A DNA stretch of 64,000 nt from JACVRW01 sp963739095 (GCA_963739095.1 CAVTZF010000015.1:3445-67444); one strand, 5' to 3'. Counted from the stretch's first letter, positions 17,284-26,848 are shown. Made by a program: numbers and translations. The notes: generated by a model from the sequence alone, not told the origin.

Positions 17284-18253
17284 CTAGCGCGGCTCGTACT
17301 CGAGCCGACCGTCCACAGGCATCGTCGCCACCAGTAGGGGCGACGGTGCGTCTGGATCGTCCTGGTCGCACACGAATGTGAAGTCGAGGACGCCCGTGTC
17401 GATTGCGGCATGGACTCCCTCGACCTTCCAGCGCCGGTCGATCGTGCGCAGCCTGCGGACGCTGCCGTCGCGGTCGAGGGTGCCGACGACGGAGCCCTGA
17501 ATCGCCCCGTCCTCACCCTCGGCCGAGGCGGTGAACACGAGCAGTTGCTCGGCGATCGGCGTGGCGTCGCTGAAGGTCAGCTCGACCCCGTCGATCTCGC
17601 CGAGCTCGTAGCTGCGCACCGCCTCGAGCTCGTGGGCGTCGATCGTCAGGTCCTCGCGCAGCGAGCGCATCACCTCGATCGAGCGACAGCTCCGCCACGA
17701 GGTTCGAGCCGAGCTCGGAGTTGCCGCGCTGCAGCAACCAGAGGCGGTCTCCCATGGCCGCCGCGCCCTCCACGTTGAGCTCGGCGACGTGCTCGCGCAG
17801 CAGTGAGTAGACGGGTTCGAGGCTGATCTCGCGCGGCTCCTCGGCGAGCGAGCCGTCCGGGGCGAGCGCGCATACGAAGCCGCGGTCGCGGCGCGGCGCC
17901 GAGCCGGAGCCGAGCCCGAGCAACGCACCGTACGGGTTGCCCTCGAACGGAGGCAGCAGCGTGAGCGCCTCGAGATCCGGCTTCTCCTTGGAACGCTCCT
18001 CGTGACCGTCCGGCAGCGCTCCGTCGAGCACGCGCTGGAGTCGTCCGGGGGCGCTCGAGTTGAGCTCGAACACGCCGAGATGAAGCTCGTCGTCGCCAAT
18101 CACGTACACGTATCCGGCGCGCCGGGCGACTCCGCTGGCCGCGCTCAGGTGCGCGGGTCGCCCAGACGCGGACGGCCCCTCGACGTCGAGATCGCGCAGC
18201 TTTCGCAGCTCTAGCGGCGGCAGGTCCTCGGGTGCGGCGGACTCATGCTCCAT
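17284..18253 (-). CDS. DUF6929-like hypothetical protein, frameshifted
   Basis: About 322 residues after one frame repair. The upstream part (from ATG 18253) includes AGYVYVIGDDELHLGVFEL, DLEALTLLPPFEGNPYGALL and RDRGFVCALAPDGSLAEEP. The downstream part continues in another frame with EVMRSLREDLTIDAHELEAV, IDGVELTFSDATPIAEQ and DFTFVCDQDDPDAPSPLLVA. The break lies within 17672-17692, around CTCGATCGAG. The blade-like repeats of hydrophobic strands and GDDELHLGVF suggest a beta-propeller-like protein related to DUF6929. No signal peptide is evident. Function is not known. Confidence 0.65.
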
Positions 18254-18289
18254 CCCTGTCGCTTGCCCGCCTCGCGCGGCGGCAAACGG

Positions 18290-18664
18290 CTACGGCGCGT
18301 AGGTGCCGAACGCCCAGACGTTGCCCTCCGGGTCGCGCACTGCGAAGTCGCGCGAGCCGTATTCCTGGTCGGTCGGCTCCATCACGATCTCTGCGCCCGC
18401 CTCACGCGCACGCTCGAACAGCGGGTCGGTCTCGTCGACGACCACGTAGATGCCCGTCTTGCCGGCGCCCCGCCTGTAGACCGCGTCGCCCTCGCTCGTC
18501 GAGGACAGCATCACGAAGGTGTCGCCGCAGGTGAGCACGGCGTGGGCGACTCCGCCGTTCTCCCCTTCGTGGACCTCGCGGCGCTCGCAGCCGAACGCGC
18601 GCTCGAGAAAGTCGATCGCGGCATGCGCGTCGTCGTAGGTGAGGATCGGATAGATCGTCTTCAT
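18290..18664 (-). CDS. VOC-family (glyoxalase/bleomycin-resistance-like) protein
   Basis: Protein of 124 residues with the beta-alpha-beta-beta-beta repeat of the vicinal oxygen chelate fold: YPILTYDDAHAAIDFLERAFG at the start, then GVAHAVLTCGDTFVMLSS, GIYVVVDETDPLFERAREAG and YGSRDFAVRDPEGNVWAFGTY at the end. The last block is typical of PhnB-like members. It starts at ATG 18664. It lies between the DUF6929-like gene and the AraC regulator on the same strand. Substrate unknown. Confidence 0.88.
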   Translation of the reverse strand: MKTIYPILTYDDAHAAIDFLERAFGCERREVHEGENGGVAHAVLTCGDTFVMLSSTSEGDAVYRRGAGKTGIYVVVDETDPLFERAREAGAEIVMEPTDQEYGSRDFAVRDPEGNVWAFGTYAP

Positions 18665-18714
18665 GGGAGCAGCGTAGGAGCGCCCGCCGCCGCCGTCTTG
18701 GACGAAATTGACGC

Positions 18715-19563
18715 CTACTCCGCCACGCCGCCGCCCGCCGGCAGACGCGCGGCCAGGAAGGCACCGGGCGTCATGCCGGCGAAGTCGCGGAAGTCGCGGT
18801 TGAGGTGCGCCTGGTCGTAGTAACCGCAGTCGAAGGCGACCTCGGCGAGCCTCGGCTCGGCCGTGGTCATGAGCGTGCGCGAGACGTTCTCGAAGCGAAG
18901 GACACGCCCGATCGTCTTGGGCGGCATGCCCACCTGCTCGCGGAAGCGCGCGATGAGGCGGCGGTGGCTCCAGCCGAGCTCCGTCGCGAGCGCCCCGACC
19001 TCGGTCCGGCCGCGCGTCTCGCGCAGCCGTCGCCAGGCCCACGCGACCCCTTCGGAGGGCGGGCGCGCGTCCGTGATCCGCGCTGCGATCAGGCGGTCGA
19101 GCAGGTCGAAACGGGCGGGCCATCCGGCGGCGTCCCAGAGCCGCCCGACCAGCTCGTCGGCTCCGTGTCCGAGCACGTCGTCGAGCTCGACGACGCGGTT
19201 CGTGAGCTCGTGCATCGAGAGCCCGAAAAGCGCGTGGGCACCGAGCGGCGTGAGCCGCACCTCGATCCCGTGCTGGTAGCCGTCGTGCTCGACGAGCGCG
19301 TAGGTGTCGTGCAGTGCGGCGACGAACGAGCGGCGTCGCGCGGCGGGTCGTGCACCGTCGCGCACGTCCGGAAGGCGCAGCTCGGTGTCCGGGCTGATGA
19401 TCAGCGTCACGTCGGCGGTGGGGACCTCACGCCGGACGAGCGGTTCGGCCGTGTGCTCGACGTAGCCGGTGTAGTTGCGCACATGGCCGCGGAGCGGCGC
19501 CGCAGCCTCGCGGGTCACCATCTCCCAGCTGAGCTCGGGCGATTCGTGCCGCGCGACCTGCAT
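18715..19563 (-). CDS. AraC-family transcriptional regulator
   Basis: Regulator of 282 residues from ATG 19563. The N-terminal half is a cupin-like sensor (LRGHVRNYTGYVEHTAEP, ADVTLIISPDTELRLPD). The C-terminal AraC/XylS helix-turn-helix pair occupies about residues 175-275, with VGALATELGWSHRRLIARFR, VGMPPKTIGRVLRFENVS and VAFDCGYYDQAHLNRDFRDF, the second recognition helix. The frame is open into the upstream beta-propeller gene, but that fusion is best explained by an indel at 19593-19597. Regulated genes are unknown. Confidence 0.88.
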   Translation of the reverse strand: MQVARHESPELSWEMVTREAAAPLRGHVRNYTGYVEHTAEPLVRREVPTADVTLIISPDTELRLPDVRDGARPAARRRSFVAALHDTYALVEHDGYQHGIEVRLTPLGAHALFGLSMHELTNRVVELDDVLGHGADELVGRLWDAAGWPARFDLLDRLIAARITDARPPSEGVAWAWRRLRETRGRTEVGALATELGWSHRRLIARFREQVGMPPKTIGRVLRFENVSRTLMTTAEPRLAEVAFDCGYYDQAHLNRDFRDFAGMTPGAFLAARLPAGGGVAE

Positions 19564-19574
19564 CGAGTTCGAGA

Positions 19575-21416
19575 CTACCCGCCTGTGCTCGCGGGGGAAT
19601 GCGAGCCAGGCTTCCTCGGAGAGATCCGTGAGGCTGTTGTGCTCGATCCCGACGTCGGAGATCGTGACGAGCCGGCCGCCCACGACGAGCGAGCGGCGCA
19701 CGGGCCACGCCACACCCTCGAGCTCGTGGGAGGCGCGACCCGCCTCCGCGATCGCGGCGCGCTCGACCTTCAGGCCGATGGCGCCGGAGAACCGCGCGGC
19801 TTCGAGCGGCAGCACTGCGAGCTTCGACGGCGCCCACCACAGGAACGCGTGGTGGTCCCACTCGGCCTCGCTCGAGGAGCCGCCCGGCACGCTCCACGAG
19901 TGCAGCCGCTGCGGGCGCGCGGGCTGCGAGACGTCGAACAGCGATACCTGCGTCCCCAGCGTCGCGCCGCGGTCGGTGGCATCCTGCCCGACGCCCAGCA
20001 GCAGGCCGCCGCCGAGCGGATGCAGGTAGGCGGAGTAGCCGCGGATCTTGAGCTCGCCGACCGTCCGCGGATTGCGTGGGTCGGAGAGGTCGAGCGTGTA
20101 GAGCGGGTCGACCTGGCGGAAGGTGACCACGTAGCCGACGTCGCCGAGGAAGCGCACCGCGTAGATGCGTTCACCCTTGCCGAGCCCGCCGACCTCGCCC
20201 AGCCGCGCCAGCACGCCGTCGCGCTCGGCGAGCGTCGTCACGCGGCTCTCGCCTTCCGGCCCGGCGCCCACGGTGGTGGCCGCCCGCAGCACGCCGTCGT
20301 GCTCGGACAGCGAGAACTGATTCAGGAGCGTGCCGTCGATCCGACCGCTCGCGCGGTAGCTCGTCGCATCGGGTGCGAGGCGGCGAACTTGTGGAGCAGC
20401 GTGCGCTCGGCGACCAGCGGGCCCTCCTCGGTCCAGGTCGGTGTCGCGACGTACAGCGCCTTCGGGGAGGCGTACACGGTCTGGCCGCCGGCCATCACGG
20501 CGTCGGAGTCCACGGCGGGCAGGCCCTTGCGCATGTCGACCGTCAGCACGGTGACGACGTCGATGCCCGAATGGAGAGCCGGCCGGAACACCCGGCGACA
20601 GCGGGCGGCGGGCCGGATGCGCGGGCGGCCGCCCGCCGCGCGCCTCAGCACCCGCCGCGGCAGCCAGCCGCGCAGCTGGGTGCGAAACTGCGGCTCGACC
20701 ACGGCGCGTGGCCGCGTCCAGATCACAACGCGCGCGGTGTGCCCCGTGAGACGTGAGCTCACATGCCTGCCGCGGATGCGCTCCGTGCGAAGTACACGCA
20801 TCGCACCCGGGTCGCTCACCTCGACCTCGGTCAGCTGCGTGACCTCGCCCTGGTGGCCCGGAACGAAGCGCCCGCCCCCACTCTCCAGCACACCCGTCTG
20901 CGAGATCACGAGCAGCCGCTCGCCATCGAGGAGCAGCTGATGGCCAAAGCCGTCGAGCGGCAGGGTGCCGAGCAACTTCAGGCCGTCCGCGCCGACGGCG
21001 AGGAGCCGCTGGCCGGCGACCACGAAGATGCGCCCACCGCCGGCCTTGACGACGTCGGGCTCGTCGACCCCCAGCTCCTGGACGTTGGTGCCCGAGTCGC
21101 CGGACTCGGTCTCGGCGGCATCGCGCCGGATGGGGGCCGGGACAGGGGCCACCGGTGGTAGAGGCATCGGCTCGCCGGTCAGCGGGATCGGCAGGTCGGC
21201 GATCGGCGGCTGCGCGGACCCGGGTCCCTGCCGGGCGTGGCGGCGGCCGTAACGGACGATCCCCTTGCACGAGCCGAAGGCCTTCAGCCGGACCTGCTTC
21301 GCGAGCCGCTGGCGCTTCTTGGCGGCGGCCTCGGCGTCCCCCGCCGACGCGACCGAGAGTGCGGGCGCCGCCGCGAGCGCGAACAGGGCGAGTGCGGCGG
21401 CGGCGAGCCTCGGCAT
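19575..21416 (-). CDS. Secreted beta-propeller domain protein (PF09826-like), two frameshifts
   Basis: About 613 residues. A signal peptide (AAALALFALAAAPALSVASA) is followed by a mature domain with TNVQELGVDEPDVVKAGGG, RIFVVAGQRLLAVGADG, then DMRKGLPAVDSDAVMAGGQ and VYASPKALYVATPTWTEEG. This is the layout of the secreted actinobacterial beta-propeller family. The frame changes near 20363-20394, where ATSYRASGRIDGTLLNQFSL continues, and changes back in the C5 run at 19593-19597, restoring a TAG stop at 19575. The two shifts cancel. The end, GRLVTISDVGIEHNSLTDLS then WLAFP, is the usual family C-terminus. It is probably an exported structural or binding protein. Confidence 0.82.
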
Positions 21417-21445
21417 GGGCGCCAGCCTACGTTAGGTTGCAGGGC

Positions 21446-22666
21446 GTGTTGCTACAGAGTTCGTCTTCCCGCACCGCCGCGCTGCTGGCCGAGATCGAGC
21501 GCGCGCTTCCCGAGCGTCCCTTCTCGATCGTCCTCTGGGACGGCAGCCGTCTGCCGTCGACCATCGGCAGCGGGCCGACCTTCACGGCCCGCTCGCGCAC
21601 GGCGCTCGCGCACGTGCTGCGCGCGCCCGGCCAGCTCGGCCTCGGGCGCGCGTACGTGTCGGGGGCGCTCGACGTCGACGACATCGACGGCCTGCTCGTC
21701 CTGCTCCGGGACTGGCAGCCGCCCGCCATCGACGCCCGCGAGCGCGCCCGCCTGATGCTCGCCGCTGCCCGCGCCTGCGGGATCGTGCGCCCGCCGCCGA
21801 TCCCGGCGGCCGAGCTGCGCCCGCGCGGACGCCGCCACAGCCGCGAGCGCGACGCCCGCGCGGTGCGCCATCACTACGACCTCTCGAACGACTTCTTCGC
21901 GCTCTTCCTCGACGAGTCGATGACCTACAGCTGCGCGTTGTTCTCACGCGGCGCGACGACGCTCGAGGAGGCGCAGCAGGCGAAGCTGGCGCTCGTCTGC
22001 GAGAAGCTCGCGCTCGAGCCCGGCGAGCGCGTGCTCGACATCGGCTGCGGCTGGGGCAGCTTCGCGATCCACGCCGCGCTCAACCGCGGCGTCGAGGTCA
22101 CCGGCATCACGCTGTCGGAGCCGCAGGCCGAGCTGGCACGGCGGCGCGCCGCCGAGGCGGGCGTCGCCGACAAGGTCGACATCCGCGTCATGGACTACCG
22201 CGACCTCTCCGGCGAGCCCTTCGACGCCGTCGCGAGCATCGGCATGGTCGAGCACGTGGGCAGCGGGAACATCGACCACTACGCGGAACAGGTCGCGCGC
22301 CTGGTGCGGCCCGGCGGGCGGGTGCTGAACCACGGAATCGCCCGCGTGCGCCACGGCGAGCCCGAGGCGGGCGCGTTCTCGGAGCGCTACGTCTTCCCGG
22401 ACGCCGCCCCGCTCCACCTGTCGCGGATCGTCTTCGCGATGGAGCGCGCGGGCCTCCTGACCGACCACGTCGAGGGCTTCGCGCCCGACTACGCCGAGAC
22501 GCTTCGGCACTGGGCACGCCGGCTCGACGAGCACCTGGACGACGCCACCCGCATCGGCGGCGCCGAGCGCGTGCGCGTCTGGCGCCTCTACCTGCGCGCG
22601 GCGCGCAACGGGTTCGAGACCGGGTTCACGTCGGTGTATCAGGTGCGTTGCCAGCGGCCTGAGTAG
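21446..22666 (+). CDS. Cyclopropane-fatty-acyl-phospholipid synthase-family methyltransferase
   Basis: SAM-dependent lipid methyltransferase of 406 residues. The N-terminal region is the lipid-binding extension. The family motif HHYDLSNDFFALFLDESMTY is near residue 142 and is followed by the SAM loop VLDIGCGWGSFAIHAA near 195, VTGITLSEPQAELA, and IGMVEHVGSGNID near 265. It probably introduces a methylene or methyl group into unsaturated membrane acyl chains. It starts at GTG 21446, only 29 nt from the divergent beta-propeller gene, so the two must share a compact promoter region. The hairpin repeat copy 2 follows its stop. Confidence 0.93.
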   Translation: MLLQSSSSRTAALLAEIERALPERPFSIVLWDGSRLPSTIGSGPTFTARSRTALAHVLRAPGQLGLGRAYVSGALDVDDIDGLLVLLRDWQPPAIDARERARLMLAAARACGIVRPPPIPAAELRPRGRRHSRERDARAVRHHYDLSNDFFALFLDESMTYSCALFSRGATTLEEAQQAKLALVCEKLALEPGERVLDIGCGWGSFAIHAALNRGVEVTGITLSEPQAELARRRAAEAGVADKVDIRVMDYRDLSGEPFDAVASIGMVEHVGSGNIDHYAEQVARLVRPGGRVLNHGIARVRHGEPEAGAFSERYVFPDAAPLHLSRIVFAMERAGLLTDHVEGFAPDYAETLRHWARRLDEHLDDATRIGGAERVRVWRLYLRAARNGFETGFTSVYQVRCQRPE

Positions 22667-22678
22667 GCGCGCCGATCA

Positions 22679-22722
22679 TTCCTGACTTTGGTGGCTCCTG
22701 GCCCTACAAGTCAGGAATGTTC
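22679..22722. repeat. Dispersed 44-nt hairpin repeat, copy 2
   Basis: Perfect 12-bp inverted arms CATTCCTGACTT (22677-22688) and AAGTCAGGAATG (22708-22719) around a 19-nt interior containing GGCTCCTGGCC. It matches copy 1 at 39 of 44 positions by eye, and the mismatches are mostly in the loop. It again lies between two convergent genes, and its right arm contains the stop codon of the - strand hydrolase. Confidence 0.82.
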
Positions 22723-23572
22723 GAGCCCGAAGAACTCCAGCGCCCGCTCCGCCACCAGCTCCGGCCGCTCGTCCACCACGAAGTGACTGACCCCCGGCAC
22801 CAGCTCCAACTCCGCGGCGTCCGTCTGCGCCAGGGCGGCGCGCACGGTCCGTACCGGAATCACCTGGTCGCGGTCGCCGAACAGCACCAGCGTCGGGACA
22901 GAGAGATCGCTGGCGCGGTAGCGGCCGCGCAGCACCGGCACGGTCTCGCGCAGCAGGAATGTGCGGTACAGAAGCTGGGTCGCGCGTGCCCGCTCGCCCC
23001 CGAGGCGATCCACGAACGCGTCGACCTCCTCGGCCGACAGCGCCCGCGTGCTCTCGAGCGCGAGCCGCGCGAGCCGCTGGCCGATCCTCCCGCCGACCAG
23101 TGGCAACGAGATCGCGGCCTGATACGTCAGCCGCCACACGTCGAGCGGCGCGCGCGGGTCGCGGGCGGGCCAGGGCGGCAGGATGTTGCAGCCGACGAAG
23201 CGCTCCACCCGCTCGGGGTGATGCAGGCACAGCAGGAATCCGATCCACGCGCCCCAGTCGTGTCCGATCAGACGCACGCGCTCCAGGCCGAGCTCATCGA
23301 GCAGCGCCAGCAGATCGCGGGCCATCGTCTCGCGGTCGTAGCCGCCGCCCGGGACGGCGCTCCAGCCGAAGCCGCGCAGGTCGGGGCAGATGACCCGTGC
23401 GTGCGGCGCGAGCCGCGGGATCACGTCGCGCCAGAGGTACCAGTGCTGGGGCCAGCCGTGGAGCGCCAGCACCGGCTCGCCCTCCCCGGCCTCGGCCACG
23501 TGCATGCGCAGCCCCCCGGCATCGACGAAGCGGTGCTCGACGCCGGGGACGTGCGGGAACTCGCTCCGTCAC
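22711..23572 (-). CDS. Alpha/beta hydrolase (epoxide hydrolase/haloalkane dehalogenase-like), frameshift near start
   Basis: Serine-hydrolase-fold protein of about 286 residues. The oxyanion segment VLALHGWPQHWYLWRDVIP is followed by VICPDLRGFGWS, the nucleophile elbow LIGHDWGAWIG (Asp nucleophile as in epoxide hydrolases), a cap domain and the C-terminal acid and His region PTLVLFGDRDQVIPV and VPGVSHFVVDERPE. Starting at ATG 23505 would drop the first strand. A GTG at 23572 reads VTE and, after one extra base near 23563, continues EFPHVPGVEHRFVDAGGL. So the true start is probably 23572. The tail LEHS and stop lie in the hairpin repeat. Confidence 0.88.
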
Positions 23573-23582
23573 GACCGCGGAA

Positions 23583-24800
23583 TTATGACCGCCGTCCGCG
23601 TGCCCGGCCGGCACGCGGGTGTGCGGCCCGCCGCGAGCCGCCCTTCGGCCCGCGGGGCCGGTCGTGCCCTCGGCCACCCGCCGCGCTCAGCCCGCTCTCG
23701 GCGAACTGGGCATGCAGGCGCAGCTCGGACGCGATCCGGCCGACGTCGTGAGCCTGGTCGTGCATCACGAAGGTGATGCCGATGCCGCTCCGGCCGGCGC
23801 GGCCGGTGCGCCCCACGCGGTGGACGTAGCTGTCGCGGTCCTCCGGGGCGTCGAAGTTGATCACGTGCGTGATGCCGTCCACGTCGATGCCGCGCGCGGC
23901 GACGTCCGTCGCCACGAGCGCCTCCAGCCGACCCGCGTCGAACCGGGCGAGCGCCTTCTCGCGCTGCGACTGGGACTTGTCGCCGTGCATCGCGAGCGCG
24001 TCGACCCCGCGGGCCTTCAGGCGCTTGACGAGCCGGTCCGCGCCGCGCTTCGTGCGGACGAAGACGAGCGAGCGCGCGCCGGGCTCGGAACGCAGGGCAT
24101 CGACCAGCAGGTCGAGCCGGTCCTCGCGCGCAACCGCCTCGAAGCGATGTTCGACGAGGCCGCGATCGCGCTTCGGCGTCTCCTGCTCGTGGAGGCGCGC
24201 GTCACGCGTTTGCCGCCGTGCGAGCTTGCCGGCCTCACCGTCGAGCGTGGCCGACAGGAAGAGCGTCTGGCGCTCGGCGGGTACCTGCGCGACGATCCGC
24301 TCGACGGCCGGGCGGAAGCCCATGTCGAGCATCCGGTCGGCCTCGTCGAGCACCAGCACGCGGACGCGGTCGAGCCGCACCGCACCGCGCGCGATCAGGT
24401 CCTCGAGCCGGCCCGGCGTCGCCACGACGATGTGGGCGCGGCGGGCGAGCTTCGCCTGCCGCTCGATGCCGACGCCTCCGTACACGGCGGCGATCGCGAG
24501 CGCCCGGGCGGCGGCGGGCTCACGCAGGTCGTCGACGATCTGCGCCGCGAGCTCGCGCGTCGGCACCAGAACGAGCGCCGCGCAGCGCGGATCGTCCGCC
24601 TCTATGAGGTCGGCCAGCGGCAGCCCGAACGCGAGCGTCTTGCCGGAGCCGGTGGGCGAGCGGACGAGCACGTCGCGCCCGGCGAGAACGTCGGGAATGA
24701 CCGCTGATTGGACGGGAAAGGGGGCCGTGATTCCGCGCGCCGAGATGGCGCGCTCCACGGCGGACGACACGCCGAGATCGGCGAATGACTGCGTTGACAC
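23583..24800 (-). CDS. DEAD-box ATP-dependent RNA helicase
   Basis: RNA helicase of 405 residues. All core motifs are present: a Q-motif region in ITAPFPVQSAVIP, Walker A SPTGSGKT near residue 50, PTRELA, TPGRLEDL, the Walker B VLDEADRMLDMGF, SAT, VFVRTKRGADRL, TDVAARGIDVDG and HRVGRTGRAG near 345. The C-terminal tail is short, basic and glycine-rich and likely binds RNA. It starts at GTG 24800 with AAGGAG 8-13 nt upstream. Its stop lies 11 nt from the hydrolase start, so the two may be co-transcribed. Such helicases often act in ribosome assembly or cold adaptation. Confidence 0.95.
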   Translation of the reverse strand: MSTQSFADLGVSSAVERAISARGITAPFPVQSAVIPDVLAGRDVLVRSPTGSGKTLAFGLPLADLIEADDPRCAALVLVPTRELAAQIVDDLREPAAARALAIAAVYGGVGIERQAKLARRAHIVVATPGRLEDLIARGAVRLDRVRVLVLDEADRMLDMGFRPAVERIVAQVPAERQTLFLSATLDGEAGKLARRQTRDARLHEQETPKRDRGLVEHRFEAVAREDRLDLLVDALRSEPGARSLVFVRTKRGADRLVKRLKARGVDALAMHGDKSQSQREKALARFDAGRLEALVATDVAARGIDVDGITHVINFDAPEDRDSYVHRVGRTGRAGRSGIGITFVMHDQAHDVGRIASELRLHAQFAESGLSAAGGRGHDRPRGPKGGSRRAAHPRAGRARGRRS

Positions 24801-25055
24801 TTCTTTGCTCCTTGCGAGTACCGCGGCGGGTGGCCGCGGAAGATCTGGGAGATTCAGCTGACCCAGATCGCTATGCGCTCGGAGACGAGAACCTCGCGGG
24901 CGACGGCGCCGCCCACCCCGGTGAGAGTAGCGATGAGAGGATGCATGTGACTACGGCGGGCGCACGGGGTAGTAGGTGCACCTAATACGGCGGCGCGGAA
25001 CCGTTAGGCTGCGCGCCCGGGAGACGGCGGTTCAGATCGAGCCAAGGAGGCGCTT
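24801..25055. other. Divergent intergenic region, helicase and desaturase
   Basis: About 255 nt between two divergent genes. It carries the helicase ribosome site (24808-24813) and the desaturase ribosome site AAGGAGG (25044-25050). The stretch 24985-25015 is less GC-rich and is the likeliest promoter area. No tRNA, riboswitch or convincing small gene was found. The position suits shared cold-response promoters, which is an inference from gene pairing only. Confidence 0.4.
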
Positions 25056-26009
25056 TTGACGACGACATCGGTTGACCCACGCACGCCCACGGCCGATGAC
25101 GTGGAGCCGGTCAAGCACGAAACGGCTGACCGGATTGCGACCGGGACGATCACGGTGCTGCCCTTCATCGCACTTGGGGTGGTCGGCTGGCAGCTCTGGA
25201 ACGACCTGCTCCACTGGAGCGACGTCTTCGTGTTCGTGATCATGTACCTGCTCACGGGACTCGGGGTAACGGTCGGCTTCCACCGCTACCTGACCCACCG
25301 CAGCTTCAAGACGAGCAGGCCGGTTCGCGCGCTGCTCGGCATCCTCGGGTCGGCGTCGATCGAGGGCCCGGTGATCTCGTGGGTCGCCGACCACCGCAAG
25401 CACCACGCCTTCTCCGACAAGGAGGGTGACCCGCACAGCCCGCACGTCGGACACGAGGGCGGCTGGAAGGGCGCGCTGCATGGTCTCGTGCACGCGCACC
25501 TGGGCTGGCTCTTCATCCACACCCAGCGCGGCTCCAGGAAGCGCTATGCGCCGGACCTCGTGAAGGATCCGGTGATCAGCTGGGTCGATCGCCACTTCCT
25601 CGTCTGGGCGCTCGGCGGCCTGGCGCTCGCGTTCGCGCTCGGCTACCTGATCGGCGGGACGCTCACCGCGGCGCTCACCGGCCTGCTGTGGGGCGGCGGC
25701 GTGCGCTTGCTCGTCGTCCACCACGTGACCTACAGCATCAACTCGCTCTGCCACTTCTTCGGCCGGCGCCGCTTCGAGACCGACGACCACTCGCGCAACC
25801 TGCTTTGGCTGGCGCCCTTCACGTTCGGCGAGTCGTGGCACAACAACCACCACGCCTTCCCCACCTCCGCCTCGCACGGCATGAGCCGCTGGCCGGTCGA
25901 CCCGTCCTGGCTCGTGATCCGCGCGATGGAGGCCGTCGGCCTCGCCTGGGACGTCGTCCGAGTCGATCCCACACGAATGGCCAAGAAGGCCGCCGCTACG
26001 GCCGGCTGA
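25056..26009 (+). CDS. Acyl-CoA or acyl-lipid delta-9 fatty acid desaturase
   Basis: Integral membrane diiron desaturase of 317 residues. The three histidine boxes are clear: HRYLTHRSF near residue 76, DHRKHHAFSD near 112 and SWHNNHHAFP near 260. Four TM segments surround them (TVLPFIALGVVGWQLWNDLL, FVFVIMYLLTGLGVTVGFH, ALGGLALAFALGYLIGG and GLLWGGGVRLLVVHHVTY). The enzyme would put a cis double bond into saturated chains, and its product is a substrate for cyclopropane synthase. It starts at TTG 25056 with an excellent ribosome site, AAGGAGG. The + strand end overlaps the probable end of the SPFH gene. Confidence 0.93.
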   Translation: MTTTSVDPRTPTADDVEPVKHETADRIATGTITVLPFIALGVVGWQLWNDLLHWSDVFVFVIMYLLTGLGVTVGFHRYLTHRSFKTSRPVRALLGILGSASIEGPVISWVADHRKHHAFSDKEGDPHSPHVGHEGGWKGALHGLVHAHLGWLFIHTQRGSRKRYAPDLVKDPVISWVDRHFLVWALGGLALAFALGYLIGGTLTAALTGLLWGGGVRLLVVHHVTYSINSLCHFFGRRRFETDDHSRNLLWLAPFTFGESWHNNHHAFPTSASHGMSRWPVDPSWLVIRAMEAVGLAWDVVRVDPTRMAKKAAATAG

Positions 26010-26848
26010 GCAGCCGCGCCGCCGAGCCCGGCTCCATGGCCGGGCGCTCGCTCTCGTCCTTCTCCTCCTTCCTTCTCCTCCGGCTTCGGCTGTTCGCCCG
26101 ACTCGATCAGCGGCTTGAGCAGGTCGAGCGGAAGCGGGAAGACGATCGTCGCAGCCTCGTTCGAGCTGATGTCAGAGAGCGCCTGCAGGTAGCGCAGCTG
26201 GAGCGTCACGGGGTTCGGCCTGATCACGTCGGCCGCCTGGGCGAGCCGGTCGGCCGCCTGGAACTCGCCCTCGGCGTTGATCACCTTCGCGCGCCGGTTG
26301 CGCTCGGCCTCCGCCTGGCGTGCGATCGCCTGCTGCATGCGCTCGGGGATCTCCACGTCCTTGATCTCCACGACCGTGACCTTGATGCCCCACGGCTCCG
26401 TCTGCTCGTCGATGATCTTCTGCAGGCTCTCGTTGAGCCGCTCGCGTTCCGACAGCAGGTGGTCGAGCTCGACCTTGCCGAGCACCGAGCGCAGCGTCGT
26501 CTGCGAGATCTGGAGGGTGGCGTTCATGTGGTCCTCGACCTCGACGACGGACTTCATCGGGTCGATCACACGGAAGTAGGCGACCGCGGCGACCTTGACC
26601 GGGACGTTGTCGCGCGTGATCACCTCCTGGTGCGGGATCCGCATCGTCACCGTCCGCAGCTGGACGCGCACCATCCGGTCGACGGCCGGGATCAGCAGGA
26701 CAAGGCCCGGCCCCTTCTGTTCGATTACGCGGCCGAGCCTGAACACGACGCCGCGCTCGTACTCGCGCAGCACCCGTACCGAGGCCGCCGCCAGCGCGAT
26801 GACCGTCGCAGCTATGACGGCCAGCACGATCAAGAGCCCGATCACCAT
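25996..26848 (-). CDS. SPFH/stomatin (slipin)-family membrane protein, frameshifted tail
   Basis: Prohibitin-homology protein of about 283 residues. An N-terminal TM helix (IGLLIVLAVIAATVIALA) precedes the SPFH domain, LREYERGVVFRLGRVIEQKG, VRVQLRTVTMRIPHQEVITR and NVPVKVAAVAYFRV. A coiled coil near ERMQQAIARQAEAERNRRAK follows. It oligomerises at the membrane and usually works with NfeD. ATG 26848 overlaps the nfeD-like stop by 7 nt. After a GA-rich run (about 26062-26080) the frame loses its stop and runs antisense into the desaturase gene. A one-base correction gives TAG at 25996. Confidence 0.85.

Noticed and set aside
18715..21270. Apparent fusion of a beta-propeller protein with an AraC regulator
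   Set aside because: The open frame is long, but the C5 run at 19593-19597 is the likely site of a one-base error. Correcting it restores a TAG stop at 19575 and an AraC start at 19563.
24785..24985. Small + strand open frame of 66 codons in the helicase-desaturase gap
   Set aside because: It overlaps the helicase start region, has no ribosome site and no family-like pattern.
25730..26010. Extension of the SPFH protein antisense to the desaturase
   Set aside because: The extension has no family similarity and overlaps a conserved gene. A frame error in the GA-rich tail explains it.
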